DNA of 11,480 nt from Chthoniobacter flavus (GTDB taxonomy: Bacteria; Verrucomicrobiota; Verrucomicrobiia; Chthoniobacterales; DYNR01), in assembly GCA_020720945.1 (NCBI GenBank), contig DYNR01000036.1, positions 1-11,480 on the forward strand. The letters run 5' to 3'. Below, one piece after another: positions 1 through 7,525 of the stretch; the first letter of the stretch is position 1; each line of letters begins with the position of its first letter. The notes beneath the pieces were generated by a model. That model ran no database searches and had not been told where the DNA came from. It saw only the letters and a list, made by a program, of their open reading frames with translations. Made by a program: the position numbers and the translations under genes.

Positions 1-69
1 AATTTTTTCTGGGGTTGTTTCTGGGGCGGCTGTGAGAAAAGCGGAAGCGTTTTGGGTGCAGTTGGTCAG
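1..69 (-). CDS. Possible start of a further gene downstream of menB (partial, off left edge)
   Basis: After the menB stop (68-66) the minus strand stays open to the window edge in the frame starting at CTG 69-67. That CTG overlaps the menB stop as CTGA, the same geometry as the menH start. The 23 codons read LTNCTQNASAFLTAAPETTP and onward, which looks more protein-like than the other two frames, although those are open too over this short length. By position it could be another menaquinone gene (for example menA, menC or menE), but nothing in so short a stretch identifies it. No ATG, GTG or TTG start is available in this frame. This is an inference from geometry only. Confidence 0.28.
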   Translation of the reverse strand, partial: MTNCTQNASAFLTAAPETTPEKI

Positions 70-890
70 GGGCGTTTCGGGAATTTTCCGAAGTCCGGCG
101 GTCTTTTTTCCACGAAAGCGTTCCTGCCTTCTTGGCCTTCTTCGGTCATGTAGTAGAGGAGGGTGGCGTTGCCGGCGAGTTCCTGCAAACCCGCCTGGCC
201 ATCGCAGTCCGCGTTGAGGGCAGCTTTCAGGCAGCGGAGGGCGAGGGGGGATTTTTGGAGCATTTCTTTGCACCAACGGACGGTTTCGAGTTCGAGTTCT
301 TCGTAGGGGACGACGGTGTTGACAAGCCCCATGTCCAAGGCTTCTTGGGCCGAATAGACGCGGCAGAGGAACCAGATTTCCCGAGCTTTTTTTTGACCGA
401 CGAGGCGGGCCAAGTAGCTTGCGCCGTAACCGCCGTCAAACGAGCCAACTTTCGGGCCGGTCTGGCCAAATTTCGCATTGTCTGCGGCGATAGTCAGGTC
501 GCACAAGACATGGAGGACATGGCCACCGCCGACGGCCCAGCCTGCGACCATCGCCACGACAGGTTTTGGGCAGGTGCGGATCTGGCGCTGGAAGTCTAAG
601 ACATTGAGCCGTTCGACTCCTTCTTGGTCTGCGTAGCCCGCATCGCCTCGGATTTTTTGGTCACCGCCAGAGCAAAACGCTTCTTTGCCTTCGCCGGTCA
701 AGATGATTGTGCCGATTTGAGAGTCGTCCCTCGCATCGTCCAAAGCCCGTTGCATTTCGCGGACGGTTTGGGGGCGGAAAGCGTTTCGGACATGGGGGCG
801 GTTGATCGTGATTTTGGCGATTCCTTCCGCTTTTTCGTAGCGGATATCTTCAAAAGAGGCGGCGGGTTTCCAGTCGAGAGCGTATTTCAT
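66..890 (-). CDS. menB: 1,4-dihydroxy-2-naphthoyl-CoA synthase (type I MenB)
   Basis: A crotonase-fold enzyme that closes the second ring in menaquinone synthesis, converting o-succinylbenzoyl-CoA to 1,4-dihydroxy-2-naphthoyl-CoA in the cytoplasm. The 274-residue product matches bacterial MenB along its length (E. coli MenB has 285). Visible motifs are CSGGDQ (residues 73-78), an oxyanion-hole region GWAVGGGH (117-124), QTGPKVGSFDGG (143-154) and the C-terminal YYMTEEGQEGRNAF block (246-259). Ser150, Asp152 and Tyr247 correspond to known active-site positions. Gly145 in QTG marks the bicarbonate-dependent type I enzyme; type II enzymes have Asp there (QTD). The start at 890 is chosen because its ATG overlaps the menH stop as ATGA. 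A longer frame to 947 only adds 19 non-conserved residues inside menH. No Shine-Dalgarno is visible, so translation is probably coupled to menH. Confidence 0.97.
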   Translation of the reverse strand: MKYALDWKPAASFEDIRYEKAEGIAKITINRPHVRNAFRPQTVREMQRALDDARDDSQIGTIILTGEGKEAFCSGGDQKIRGDAGYADQEGVERLNVLDFQRQIRTCPKPVVAMVAGWAVGGGHVLHVLCDLTIAADNAKFGQTGPKVGSFDGGYGASYLARLVGQKKAREIWFLCRVYSAQEALDMGLVNTVVPYEELELETVRWCKEMLQKSPLALRCLKAALNADCDGQAGLQELAGNATLLYYMTEEGQEGRNAFVEKRPPDFGKFPKRP

Positions 891-1753
891 CGGTTTGCGT
901 GAGATGTCGTTTTTTTTGAAGGTTGGAGGATCGTTTTGCGGATCCAATCGGAGAGGATAGTAGCTAGTTCTGGGGGATTTTCCAGCAACAAACTATGGCC
1001 TGCGCCAGGAATTTTTTTCCATGAAGCCGAGGGGCATTTTTCCGCCATGGCGCGGGAGATGGCGCAGAATTTTTTATCGGCATCACCGGAGAGGAAAAGG
1101 GCGGGGAGGGAGAGTTGGGGGAGGAAGTCCCAGAGCGGGCGTTGGCGGCCAGGGCTTGCGTCTTCCAAAATGCGTGCCAGAGCGGCGGGGTCCGCCGACA
1201 AGCGGTTTTCTAGGAACGGCAGGTAGAGGTTTGGGAGCCAGCGGGGGGAGGAAAAGACGGGCTGTTTCCACCAGTGTTCCAAAAAACTGCGGAAAGAGTT
1301 TTCGTTTTCCGAGGAGTTTGCGGAGGCACGGAGGGCTGCGGCTTTTTGGGAATCTTCGGTCGCCCGTTTTTCGGCGGTAGCGGGATCGGAAATTCCTGCG
1401 CTTGCGGATAAAAGGACGAGGCCAGAAAAGAGGTGCGGATTTTTTGTGGCGGCAGCCAAAGCGATTCTTCCTCCGAGCGAGTAGCCGATGAGGAGGGGGC
1501 GAAGGAAAGGCGAGTTTGGTGCGGGCGGGCGAAAAGTTTCGGCGGATTTTTTGGTAGCCCAGTCTGCGAGAGATTCGATGGAGCAGGGAGTTTGCAAAGC
1601 GGGAACCTTGGCGTGTCCCGGGAGGTCTGGAGCGGCGGGCAGAAGATCGCCGAGGGATTCCGTCAAGCGGTCAACAAGGGCAGAAAAATCCGAACCACGG
1701 CCCATGAAGCCGTGGAGGCAAAAGGCAGGAAGAGGAACAACCGGGTTGTTCAG
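887..1753 (-). CDS. menH: Alpha/beta hydrolase, probable SHCHC synthase MenH (CTG start)
   Basis: An alpha/beta hydrolase fold protein. In the menaquinone pathway MenH removes pyruvate from SEPHCHC to give SHCHC. Counted from the CTG at 1753 (288 aa), the sequence shows the oxyanion motif LHGFMGRGSDF (13-23), the nucleophile elbow GYSLGGR (Ser92, with Arg96 following), Asp224 in SGDAD and His253 in GAGHS, which gives a complete Ser-Asp-His triad. The first ATG (1705) would remove the first beta strand and the HGF motif. Upstream of it the frame is open only back to a TAA within the lipoprotein gene, and contains no ATG, GTG or TTG. The CTG at 1753-1751 overlaps the preceding gene's TGA as CTGA, so it is the best start. 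Immediate linkage to menB supports the MenH call over a generic hydrolase. A -1 slip on the A6 run just upstream is an alternative way to enter this frame. Confidence 0.85.
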   Translation of the reverse strand: MNNPVVPLPAFCLHGFMGRGSDFSALVDRLTESLGDLLPAAPDLPGHAKVPALQTPCSIESLADWATKKSAETFRPPAPNSPFLRPLLIGYSLGGRIALAAATKNPHLFSGLVLLSASAGISDPATAEKRATEDSQKAAALRASANSSENENSFRSFLEHWWKQPVFSSPRWLPNLYLPFLENRLSADPAALARILEDASPGRQRPLWDFLPQLSLPALFLSGDADKKFCAISRAMAEKCPSASWKKIPGAGHSLLLENPPELATILSDWIRKTILQPSKKTTSHANR

Positions 1754-1956
1754 AGCACTTTTTTCCCGTCGTTTTTCGGGGCGGGAGCGGGAGTCGGGGA
1801 GGGTTTAGGAATTCCGTTTTTTAGCATCCGGGTGTAAGGGCCTTCGACTTCTTGCGGGGAAAACATATCCCGCCTGTTGGCGAGAGTCGTGCAGCCAGAA
1901 AGCGTGGTGAACAAAACGGTGGAAAGTAGGAGGGGTAGCGACAATGAAGTTTTCAC
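1750..1956 (-). CDS. Small predicted lipoprotein, function unknown
   Basis: A 68-residue product with a type II signal peptide: Lys2, a hydrophobic stretch (about residues 5-19) and the lipobox LSGC with Cys22. The mature part is about 47 residues, contains a short PKPSPTPAPAPK proline-rich run near its C-terminus and ends KKVL. It resembles the small exported lipoproteins with no known function that precede biosynthetic genes, but I do not recognise a family. GTG 1956 is chosen because it puts the signal peptide at the N-terminus; an ATG at 2103 would add 49 residues that do not look like a signal sequence. The gene is first in the operon, and its TGA overlaps the menH CTG, so its translation may set menH expression. 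Confidence 0.65.
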   Translation of the reverse strand: MKTSLSLPLLLSTVLFTTLSGCTTLANRRDMFSPQEVEGPYTRMLKNGIPKPSPTPAPAPKNDGKKVL

Positions 1957-1993
1957 GGGTTTGGAGGGTAGAGCAAAAAGACGGGGGGTGTCA

Positions 1994-2022
1994 ATTCTGC
2001 AAATTCGTAAAACCGTTTTCAA
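1994..2022 (-). promoter_or_regulatory. Candidate promoter for the lipoprotein-menH-menB operon
   Basis: On the minus strand TTGAAA (2022-2017) and CAGAAT (1999-1994) are separated by 17 bases. They match the sigma-70 consensus at 4/6 or better each. Transcription would start near 1987, giving a leader of about 30 bases before GTG 1956. This is a sequence match only; base-rich intergenic DNA gives such matches by chance. Confidence 0.3.
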
Positions 2023-2135
2023 AATTCCAATGGTGACAAAAAGGGGAGGCTCATGTAGGAGCGGAAACGATACGGCGGCGCGGAGTCGATGCGGCCGGAT
2101 CAACGCAACTGAACAACCGATTTTAATTTGATTTT

Positions 2136-4904
2136 ATGAGCGAAGATTTAATGGGAGCCGGCGGATCTGCAGATGTATTTGGCGGGTCTAAGTTTTTATG
2201 GATTAACGAGATAAGGCAGCGGAGAAACCAGTTTGTCCGCTTCGTGAGAGATTTTTCTCTGGCGGAGATGCCTTTGGAATTTCCGTTTCACCTGTTTGCG
2301 GACACGCGGTATCGGTTGCGTGTGAACGGGGAGTTTGTTGCGGCGGGGCCCGGGCGGTTCGTGACGCAGTATCCCGAGTTCGACAGTTTTGATTTGGTTT
2401 CGCGCCTGAAAGTGGGAGAAAACAGGATCGAGGTAGAGGTCAATTTTTACGGGGCATCTTCGTTCCAGAGCATGCCGGACGGAGAGCCGGGATTCATCGC
2501 TGCCGGAGGAGGGAGCGGGGTGGATTTGGGGACACCTGGGGCGTGGGTCGCGTATCGTTTGGACGCGTGGAGGTGGGATGCTCCGCTTTATAGTTTTGCG
2601 CAAAACCCGGTGGAGATTTGCGACACGCGTTTGTTGGGAGCGGGGGTGGAAGTTCCCGTGCGAGTTTTGGGCAAAGAGGAATCGCCGTGGGGCGCGTTGC
2701 GTCCGTATTCCGGTGCGCCCGTGCCGTTTCGAGAGCATCGGCCCGACAAAATCGAGATGGCGGGAATGTTGGCGAACGAAGATTTTCGGATCGGGGTCAT
2801 GGCGCACGACGCCGAGTATGTGCAACGGCTCTCCGGGGTGCCTAGGCTGTGGCAAGGGTTTGCGGTTTGGATTCATTCGAAGAAAGAGCAGACCCTTCCG
2901 ATGAGCTGTTTTTGGGGAGAGTTTTTTTGCAACGGGAAGCCTTTAGAACCGCAGGAGGCGTTGCCGAGAGGAAACCACAGAATCGCGCATTTGGAACTGA
3001 CGGAAGGATGGAATTTGGTGAACGGGCAAATCGAAGTGTTTGCGGAGTTTTGGGCATTTTGCTTGGGTTTTCCCCGCTCTGCGGAGCTTTCGTTTCACGG
3101 GATGAAAGATTTGGCATGCACGCAGGCAATGGCGGTATCTCGCTTGGCGGAAAAAGAGCAGGTTGATTTGTCCGAGAGCGGAAAGACGGGAAAATTGGAA
3201 GAAGGGTGGACGCTGGTTGACGGGGATGTTTTTGGGCTGACGCCCGCTTGCATGGTGGCGTGGGATTTGGCTTCAGCGAAAAGCGTCCGCAATTTGGAGC
3301 TAGACCAACTCGGGGAACACAGCGCATTTCGCATCGGGGCGGGAGAAGGCTGCTCTTGGAGTTTTTCTTTTCGCGGGGAATTTTTAGGGCACATCGTTTT
3401 GGATGTAGAGGCACCTGCCGGGACGATCCTCGATGTTGCGAGCGACGACTGGAAGAGGGAAGACGGCGGGGTGGCCATTTACAAGTCGAACCCCTTGGTC
3501 GATGCGGCAGACCGTTTCGTTTTGTCTGGCGGGCGGCAGACCGTGGAGCTTTTTCATCCGAGGGGGGGCAAGCTGATTCAAGTAACGATGAGGGCGCGAG
3601 GGCAGGAAGCCGATGTGGTTTTGCACGGAATCCATGTGCGATCCCGCCAAACATTCCGTGCCGACGAGTCGCGGTTCTCGAGCGATTTCCCGGTTCTCGA
3701 CTGGGCTTGGCCGGTCGCGATGCGGACGATAACGACTTCAGCAGACGAATCTTATGCGGATTGTCCTTGGCGCGAGCGCGGGGCGTATATCGGGGATTGC
3801 CTCGTCAATTTGCATTTGAATTTCCTTTTGACATCCGATTTGCGGACGGCGTTGCGTTCGATGAAAATTTTTGGGCAAGCGCAGCGAGAAGATGGGCATC
3901 TGGCGAATTGTGCGCCGGCGTGGAACCGTGCGAGCCTGTATGATTTTACTTTGATTTGGACGATCATGTTGCGCGACTACTGGGCGGGGACAGGAGATTC
4001 GCGGGTGATGGAAGAGTTTTGGCCGAATGTCCAAAAAATATGGGATAGCCCGGTTTGGAAAAGTGGGGTCGATGGGCTTTGGGAAGGGCCTGGAAAGCCG
4101 CTTTTTGTCGATTGGGGAGTGCTTTTGAGCGAGAGGGAAGGAGAGGCGAACGCGATCCTGAACCTTTTCCGTTTCGGTGCGGCGAAAGCGTGCGAAGAGA
4201 TGGCGAAAGTTTTGGGAAAAACCGCTGATGCCGAGAGGTTTGCGAAAGAAAAAAAATCCGTCGAGACCTCGGTGCGCAAGCATTTGTGGGACGAAGCGGA
4301 AGGGCGGTTGCTGCCTTCGCTGGGAGCGGCGACACCTGCGTTTCACGCAAATGTGCTGGCGTTGGCTTTCGGATGGTCAACGGACGAAGACCGGGCGCGG
4401 ATTTTGGCGTATTTGGAACCGAAGCTCCGTGAAAACCTGAAGAAGGGACTCGCGAAAGGAATGTTTGGCGGGCACATCGAACTCTATTTTCTGTTTTATG
4501 CGCTTCTCGCGCTTCCCGAGCACGGGCGGGTCGATTTGGCGGAAGAAGTGATCGGCGAAATTTACGGGTATCTGAAGGATTTGGGAGACGACACTTTCCC
4601 CGAAAGTTTTTGTCAAGTTGCGCAAGAGACCGGGAGCCGTTGCCACAGTTGGTCGGGAGTCCCCGCAATTTATGCTGCCCGAAATGTTTTGGGATTGCGG
4701 CAGAAGGAGGCGGGCAACCCGGACCGTTTGATTTTTTCGCCGAGGGTGGCGGGAATCACGAGGGCATCCGGGAAAGTCGCGCACCGTTTTGGGTGGGTCG
4801 AGATCGAGTGGGAGAAGGTCGGAGGAGAATTGCGTTTGACCAAAGCGAGCTTGCCTGAAGGGGTGGAACTTTTCCGAGAAACGGGCGAAAAAATATCGGT
4901 GTGA
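2136..4904 (+). CDS. GH78-type alpha-L-rhamnosidase
   Basis: A 922-residue glycoside hydrolase that by family would release terminal alpha-L-rhamnose from glycans or glycosides with inversion of configuration. The N-terminal part (about 45-110) has the beta-sandwich signature YRLRVNGEFVAAGP. Further beta domains follow to about 505, then the (alpha/alpha)6 catalytic domain, then a C-terminal beta-sandwich (about 855-922, with RLIFSPRVAGI and GWVEIEWEK). The key motif DCPWRERGAYIGD holds Asp542, Glu547 and Asp554, with the same spacing as the characterised D567/E572/D579 set of Bacillus RhaB. Glu823 in TFPESF sits where the family's general base lies, and CHSWS (836-840) is the usual late motif. 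No signal peptide or membrane segment is visible, which suggests a cytoplasmic enzyme acting on imported oligosaccharide. No Shine-Dalgarno precedes the ATG. No rhamnose catabolism or transport genes are nearby, so the natural substrate cannot be read from context. Confidence 0.88.
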   Translation: MSEDLMGAGGSADVFGGSKFLWINEIRQRRNQFVRFVRDFSLAEMPLEFPFHLFADTRYRLRVNGEFVAAGPGRFVTQYPEFDSFDLVSRLKVGENRIEVEVNFYGASSFQSMPDGEPGFIAAGGGSGVDLGTPGAWVAYRLDAWRWDAPLYSFAQNPVEICDTRLLGAGVEVPVRVLGKEESPWGALRPYSGAPVPFREHRPDKIEMAGMLANEDFRIGVMAHDAEYVQRLSGVPRLWQGFAVWIHSKKEQTLPMSCFWGEFFCNGKPLEPQEALPRGNHRIAHLELTEGWNLVNGQIEVFAEFWAFCLGFPRSAELSFHGMKDLACTQAMAVSRLAEKEQVDLSESGKTGKLEEGWTLVDGDVFGLTPACMVAWDLASAKSVRNLELDQLGEHSAFRIGAGEGCSWSFSFRGEFLGHIVLDVEAPAGTILDVASDDWKREDGGVAIYKSNPLVDAADRFVLSGGRQTVELFHPRGGKLIQVTMRARGQEADVVLHGIHVRSRQTFRADESRFSSDFPVLDWAWPVAMRTITTSADESYADCPWRERGAYIGDCLVNLHLNFLLTSDLRTALRSMKIFGQAQREDGHLANCAPAWNRASLYDFTLIWTIMLRDYWAGTGDSRVMEEFWPNVQKIWDSPVWKSGVDGLWEGPGKPLFVDWGVLLSEREGEANAILNLFRFGAAKACEEMAKVLGKTADAERFAKEKKSVETSVRKHLWDEAEGRLLPSLGAATPAFHANVLALAFGWSTDEDRARILAYLEPKLRENLKKGLAKGMFGGHIELYFLFYALLALPEHGRVDLAEEVIGEIYGYLKDLGDDTFPESFCQVAQETGSRCHSWSGVPAIYAARNVLGLRQKEAGNPDRLIFSPRVAGITRASGKVAHRFGWVEIEWEKVGGELRLTKASLPEGVELFRETGEKISV

Positions 4905-4921
4905 TCGGTATTTGAGTTCTC

Positions 4922-5082
4922 CCTGAATCAGTGAGATAACTGCTGCGAATCTCTGCAATCAATTGGGCTGCAAAGGCTTGGAAAAAACACGCAAAAGACC
5001 CGAGGGTATTCCTTGGTTTTTTCCAAACCCTTTCGCTCCAATGCCTTGCAGATTTTCTTTGCATTTATCTCACGGATTCAGG
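4922..5082. repeat. 161-bp imperfect palindrome between convergent genes
   Basis: Two 67-base arms, 4922-4988 and 5016-5082, are inverted copies of each other. Aligned without gaps, 51 of 67 positions are identical. The outer ends are nearly perfect (CCTGAATC, one mismatch, GTGAGATAA) and the inner 11 bases (TTGGAAAAAAC) are perfect. The 27-base centre contains a small ACC-CGAG-GGT hairpin. The element occupies almost all of the gap between the rhamnosidase stop (4904) and the chemoreceptor stop (5096). It could be folded in both transcripts as a bidirectional terminator, or be a copy of a dispersed palindromic (MITE or REP-like) element. No terminal direct repeat was identified. Confidence 0.7.
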
Positions 5083-5095
5083 TTCTCTGCTGTCG

Positions 5096-7321
5096 TTAGA
5101 ACGGTGTCTTTTCAGTGTTTTGGATTTCGGAAACAATCTGGGAAAATCGATCGTCAAACATATGCTTGAGCTCTCCGACAACCCCCTGCATTTCATCGGA
5201 GCGTTGGCTGAGCACTTGGGCGGTTTGAACAGTTTTTTCGGCGTTTTGGGCATCCTTGAGCAATTTTTCGCGCATTTGTTCAACGGCAACGACAATGGTG
5301 CGGGTTTTATCATTTTGGACATTGCTCTGCCCGACGATTTGCTCGATGGTGTGGTTGGAGTGCAGGGTTTGCGTGACCATTGCATCTACCGATAGACGGA
5401 TGAACTCATACTGTTTGTTCAGCGCGGCAAGGTGTTGCTCGACTCCATCGGCTTCTTCGCGTTTCACCGAATTCCCGTGAAGGGCGGAAGAAATTTTTTC
5501 GGAGGAAAGGACAATGCCTTTCACGGAATCCGAAAGGGCTTCGATGGCAAGCACGGACTGCGAAACGCTCTTGCGCATCTGGTCGATATTGCCGGCGATA
5601 ACGGAGGAAGATTTAGCCGTTTCGGCAGCCAAATTTTTGACTTCCGACGCGACGACGGCAAACCCCTTGCCCGCTTCTCCCGCTGAAGCCGCTTCAATCG
5701 TGGCGTTCAGTGCCAAAAGATTGGTTTGCCGGGAAATCGCATTGATAATGTCCAAAACCCGCGCACTTTCATCCGAATAAAGGCTCATTTGCTCCATCAC
5801 TTTGAGCAATGTTTGGATTTGCGAGGTGGCAGTTTCTGTCACTTGCTGTTCCTGCGTAGAACATTCGTCAACCCGTTGCACCGATGTTGCCATAGAATCA
5901 AGCGATTCGGCCATACGGACAATAGAGGAACAAACTTGTTCGGCACATTCAAGAGTGCTATTCGCATCCTTGGTAGCATCCTCAGCTCGTTCGATATTTT
6001 TCCCGGTAAGTGTAGCGAGCTCACTTGATTCCCCGCTGATCCGATCGAGATTTCCTAAGTTATCCTGCGCCGCACTGCTCATCGCTGTAAGCACTTGGGC
6101 CCCCTTTGCGGTATCACTCACATTGTCTCGGATTTTTCGTATTATTCCCCCAATCTGCCGATTGAGATAGCCGGATAAAAACCAAAACGAAACCCCTGCA
6201 ACGCATACGAATATTGCGCTCACAACAAGAAAAGCAACGGTTCCTTTTTGGTCGATTCGCTTGATTTCATACACGGAAGCAAACATTTCGCCTTCCAATG
6301 CCTCTGCACACAAGAGCAAATTCCACGAATCGAAGCGCACCAACCGGCACAAACGCAACTCTCCACCCTCTGACCCTGCATAGGAAAAACTCCCTATTTC
6401 CCCCGTCCCAAGCGAGCGGCCAACCTCCGAAAGCTCCTTCACTGGGTAGGCATCTTTGATCGACTCCCCCGCCGAATATCCCCTAGGAGGCACCACGGCA
6501 ATGCCGCTATTCTGCTCGCTCAGGTAAAAGGCATACACTTGCCCCGATACGCCGATCCGAACACGCTTGGCCGTTTCTACCACATTTTTTAGTATCTCCT
6601 CCAAAGATAAAGTGTATTCAAATACCCCGACGATTTTTTTACTCATGTCAACGATCGGAGAATAGCCCTTCAAATAAATCGTCTCACTCGTCCGGTCCAA
6701 AACAATCTTGTTTTTGTTTTCTAAAATATCGGAAATAACTGGGTTCTTTCCCCCATCGGGTAGATTGTGCGACATAAAAACACCAATTGCCCGTTTATCA
6801 TTTACTACGACGGTGCTGGCCACGCACAAAAAATCCCCCTCGGGATTGACTCGCTGATAAATGCTTACCTGCCCTCCCACCAAGTTCCGCAAGTTATCCA
6901 CGATGGGCATGGGCACGGTCGGAACATCGTTTTTGCGAATTCCTTGGCCAATGGTCAAACGAGGCAATTTCACTGTTTTTGAAACTCCTTGCTGCTCGTA
7001 AGCCCATTCGGCTTCACTATCGTCATCCAGCATGATAGCCCCAAGGTTTTTAAAATATCCGTTGACCTTCGACAAAACGGACGCCACGCTTTCTTTTTGT
7101 TCTGCGGATTGGACTTCGAGCATCGAAGACAGCATAACCAACACATTATCTTGGTTTTCGAGAGAAAGGACTTCGCCTTGATTCGTTGCATGACGCACGA
7201 TTTCGCACTTCTCGTAATAGCTGCCTAAGCCGAGGAAGATCATCGGCAGCAAGACCATAATTCCTCCGAGGATTTTCATTTTCCAAAGGAGGCTTAAATT
7301 TGCGAAGGGAATTATTTTCAT
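5096..7321 (-). CDS. Methyl-accepting chemotaxis protein with periplasmic Cache sensor
   Basis: A 741-residue transmembrane chemoreceptor that would sense a periplasmic ligand and control CheA kinase. Transmembrane segments lie at about 16-33 and 362-383. The periplasmic part between them resembles a Cache_3-Cache_2 sensor (NDKRAIGVFMSH, then YLKGYSPIVDMSKKIVGVFEY) followed by a second Cache-like stretch (RIGVSGQVYAFYL). A short HAMP-like region follows TM2, then a long cytoplasmic coiled coil. The signalling hairpin tip at 532-562 contains QTNLLALNATIEAA and GEAGKGFAVVASEVK. Residue 546 is Ser where the family normally has Arg (IEAAR). No CheR/CheB-binding pentapeptide is seen at the C-terminus (ends EKTPF). 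ATG 7321 is chosen; a TTG directly before it (7324) is possible. No Shine-Dalgarno is visible. No che genes are in the window, so the receptor is an orphan here. Its ligand is unknown. Confidence 0.93.
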   Translation of the reverse strand: MKIIPFANLSLLWKMKILGGIMVLLPMIFLGLGSYYEKCEIVRHATNQGEVLSLENQDNVLVMLSSMLEVQSAEQKESVASVLSKVNGYFKNLGAIMLDDDSEAEWAYEQQGVSKTVKLPRLTIGQGIRKNDVPTVPMPIVDNLRNLVGGQVSIYQRVNPEGDFLCVASTVVVNDKRAIGVFMSHNLPDGGKNPVISDILENKNKIVLDRTSETIYLKGYSPIVDMSKKIVGVFEYTLSLEEILKNVVETAKRVRIGVSGQVYAFYLSEQNSGIAVVPPRGYSAGESIKDAYPVKELSEVGRSLGTGEIGSFSYAGSEGGELRLCRLVRFDSWNLLLCAEALEGEMFASVYEIKRIDQKGTVAFLVVSAIFVCVAGVSFWFLSGYLNRQIGGIIRKIRDNVSDTAKGAQVLTAMSSAAQDNLGNLDRISGESSELATLTGKNIERAEDATKDANSTLECAEQVCSSIVRMAESLDSMATSVQRVDECSTQEQQVTETATSQIQTLLKVMEQMSLYSDESARVLDIINAISRQTNLLALNATIEAASAGEAGKGFAVVASEVKNLAAETAKSSSVIAGNIDQMRKSVSQSVLAIEALSDSVKGIVLSSEKISSALHGNSVKREEADGVEQHLAALNKQYEFIRLSVDAMVTQTLHSNHTIEQIVGQSNVQNDKTRTIVVAVEQMREKLLKDAQNAEKTVQTAQVLSQRSDEMQGVVGELKHMFDDRFSQIVSEIQNTEKTPF

Positions 7322-7405
7322 CAAAAGGAACGCACTGGATGGGTTGTTCGAAGAGCAGGCGGCAAAATACTTTGCAGCAAACGAGCTTGCAGAAATTTGC
7401 CTTTT

Positions 7406-7468
7406 TTAGATTTTTTCTGGGGTCGTAAGCGGGAATGCATCTTCGGATCGAATGGGTAAAGGTTTCAT
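7406..7468 (-). CDS. 20-codon ORF upstream of, and in frame with, the chemoreceptor gene
   Basis: ATG 7468 is preceded by GGGAGG (7478-7473) four bases upstream, the best Shine-Dalgarno sequence I can see in this window. The ORF encodes 20 residues beginning MKPLPIRSED and ends at TAA 7408-7406. The same frame then stays open for 28 codons straight into the chemoreceptor ATG at 7321. It may be a leader peptide controlling the receptor's translation. Alternatively, it is the original receptor start cut off by a nonsense change, with translation now starting downstream. It does not resemble any known peptide. Whether it is translated is unknown. Confidence 0.4.
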   Translation of the reverse strand: MKPLPIRSEDAFPLTTPEKI

Positions 7469-7501
7469 AGTGCCTCCCATTTGAAAATTTGCAAAGGCTC
7501 G

Positions 7502-7525
7502 AAATGTTACATTTTCGTAACATTT
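7502..7525. promoter_or_regulatory. Operator-like palindrome upstream of the chemoreceptor
   Basis: A perfect inverted repeat with 9-bp arms, AAATGTTAC (7502-7510) and GTAACATTT (7517-7525), around a 6-base centre ATTTTC. The symmetric TGTTAC-N6-GTAACA core has the size of a site for a dimeric helix-turn-helix regulator. On the minus strand the centre coincides with the -10 of the candidate promoter. I do not recognise the regulator. It could also form a small RNA hairpin if transcribed from further upstream. Confidence 0.5.

Noticed and set aside
132..599. 155-codon plus-strand frame opposite menB
   Set aside because: Antisense shadow of a strongly conserved gene; no domain or start signal.
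891..947. Longer menB start at 947
   Set aside because: Adds 19 non-conserved residues inside menH; the ATGA overlap at 890 is the natural start.
1966..1994. Perfect TTGACA at 1994-1989 as a -35 for the lipoprotein operon
   Set aside because: At 17 bases spacing the -10 would be CTACCC, which is not acceptable; the overlapping TTGAAA/CAGAAT pair is better.
2122..2136. TTTAAT at 2122-2127 as the -10 of a leaderless rhamnosidase transcript
   Set aside because: Spacing to the ATG would fit, but there is no matching -35 and the region is AT-rich.
2842..3654. 270-codon minus-strand frame opposite the rhamnosidase
   Set aside because: Low-complexity Pro/Ser/Arg-rich shadow caused by codon bias of the real gene.
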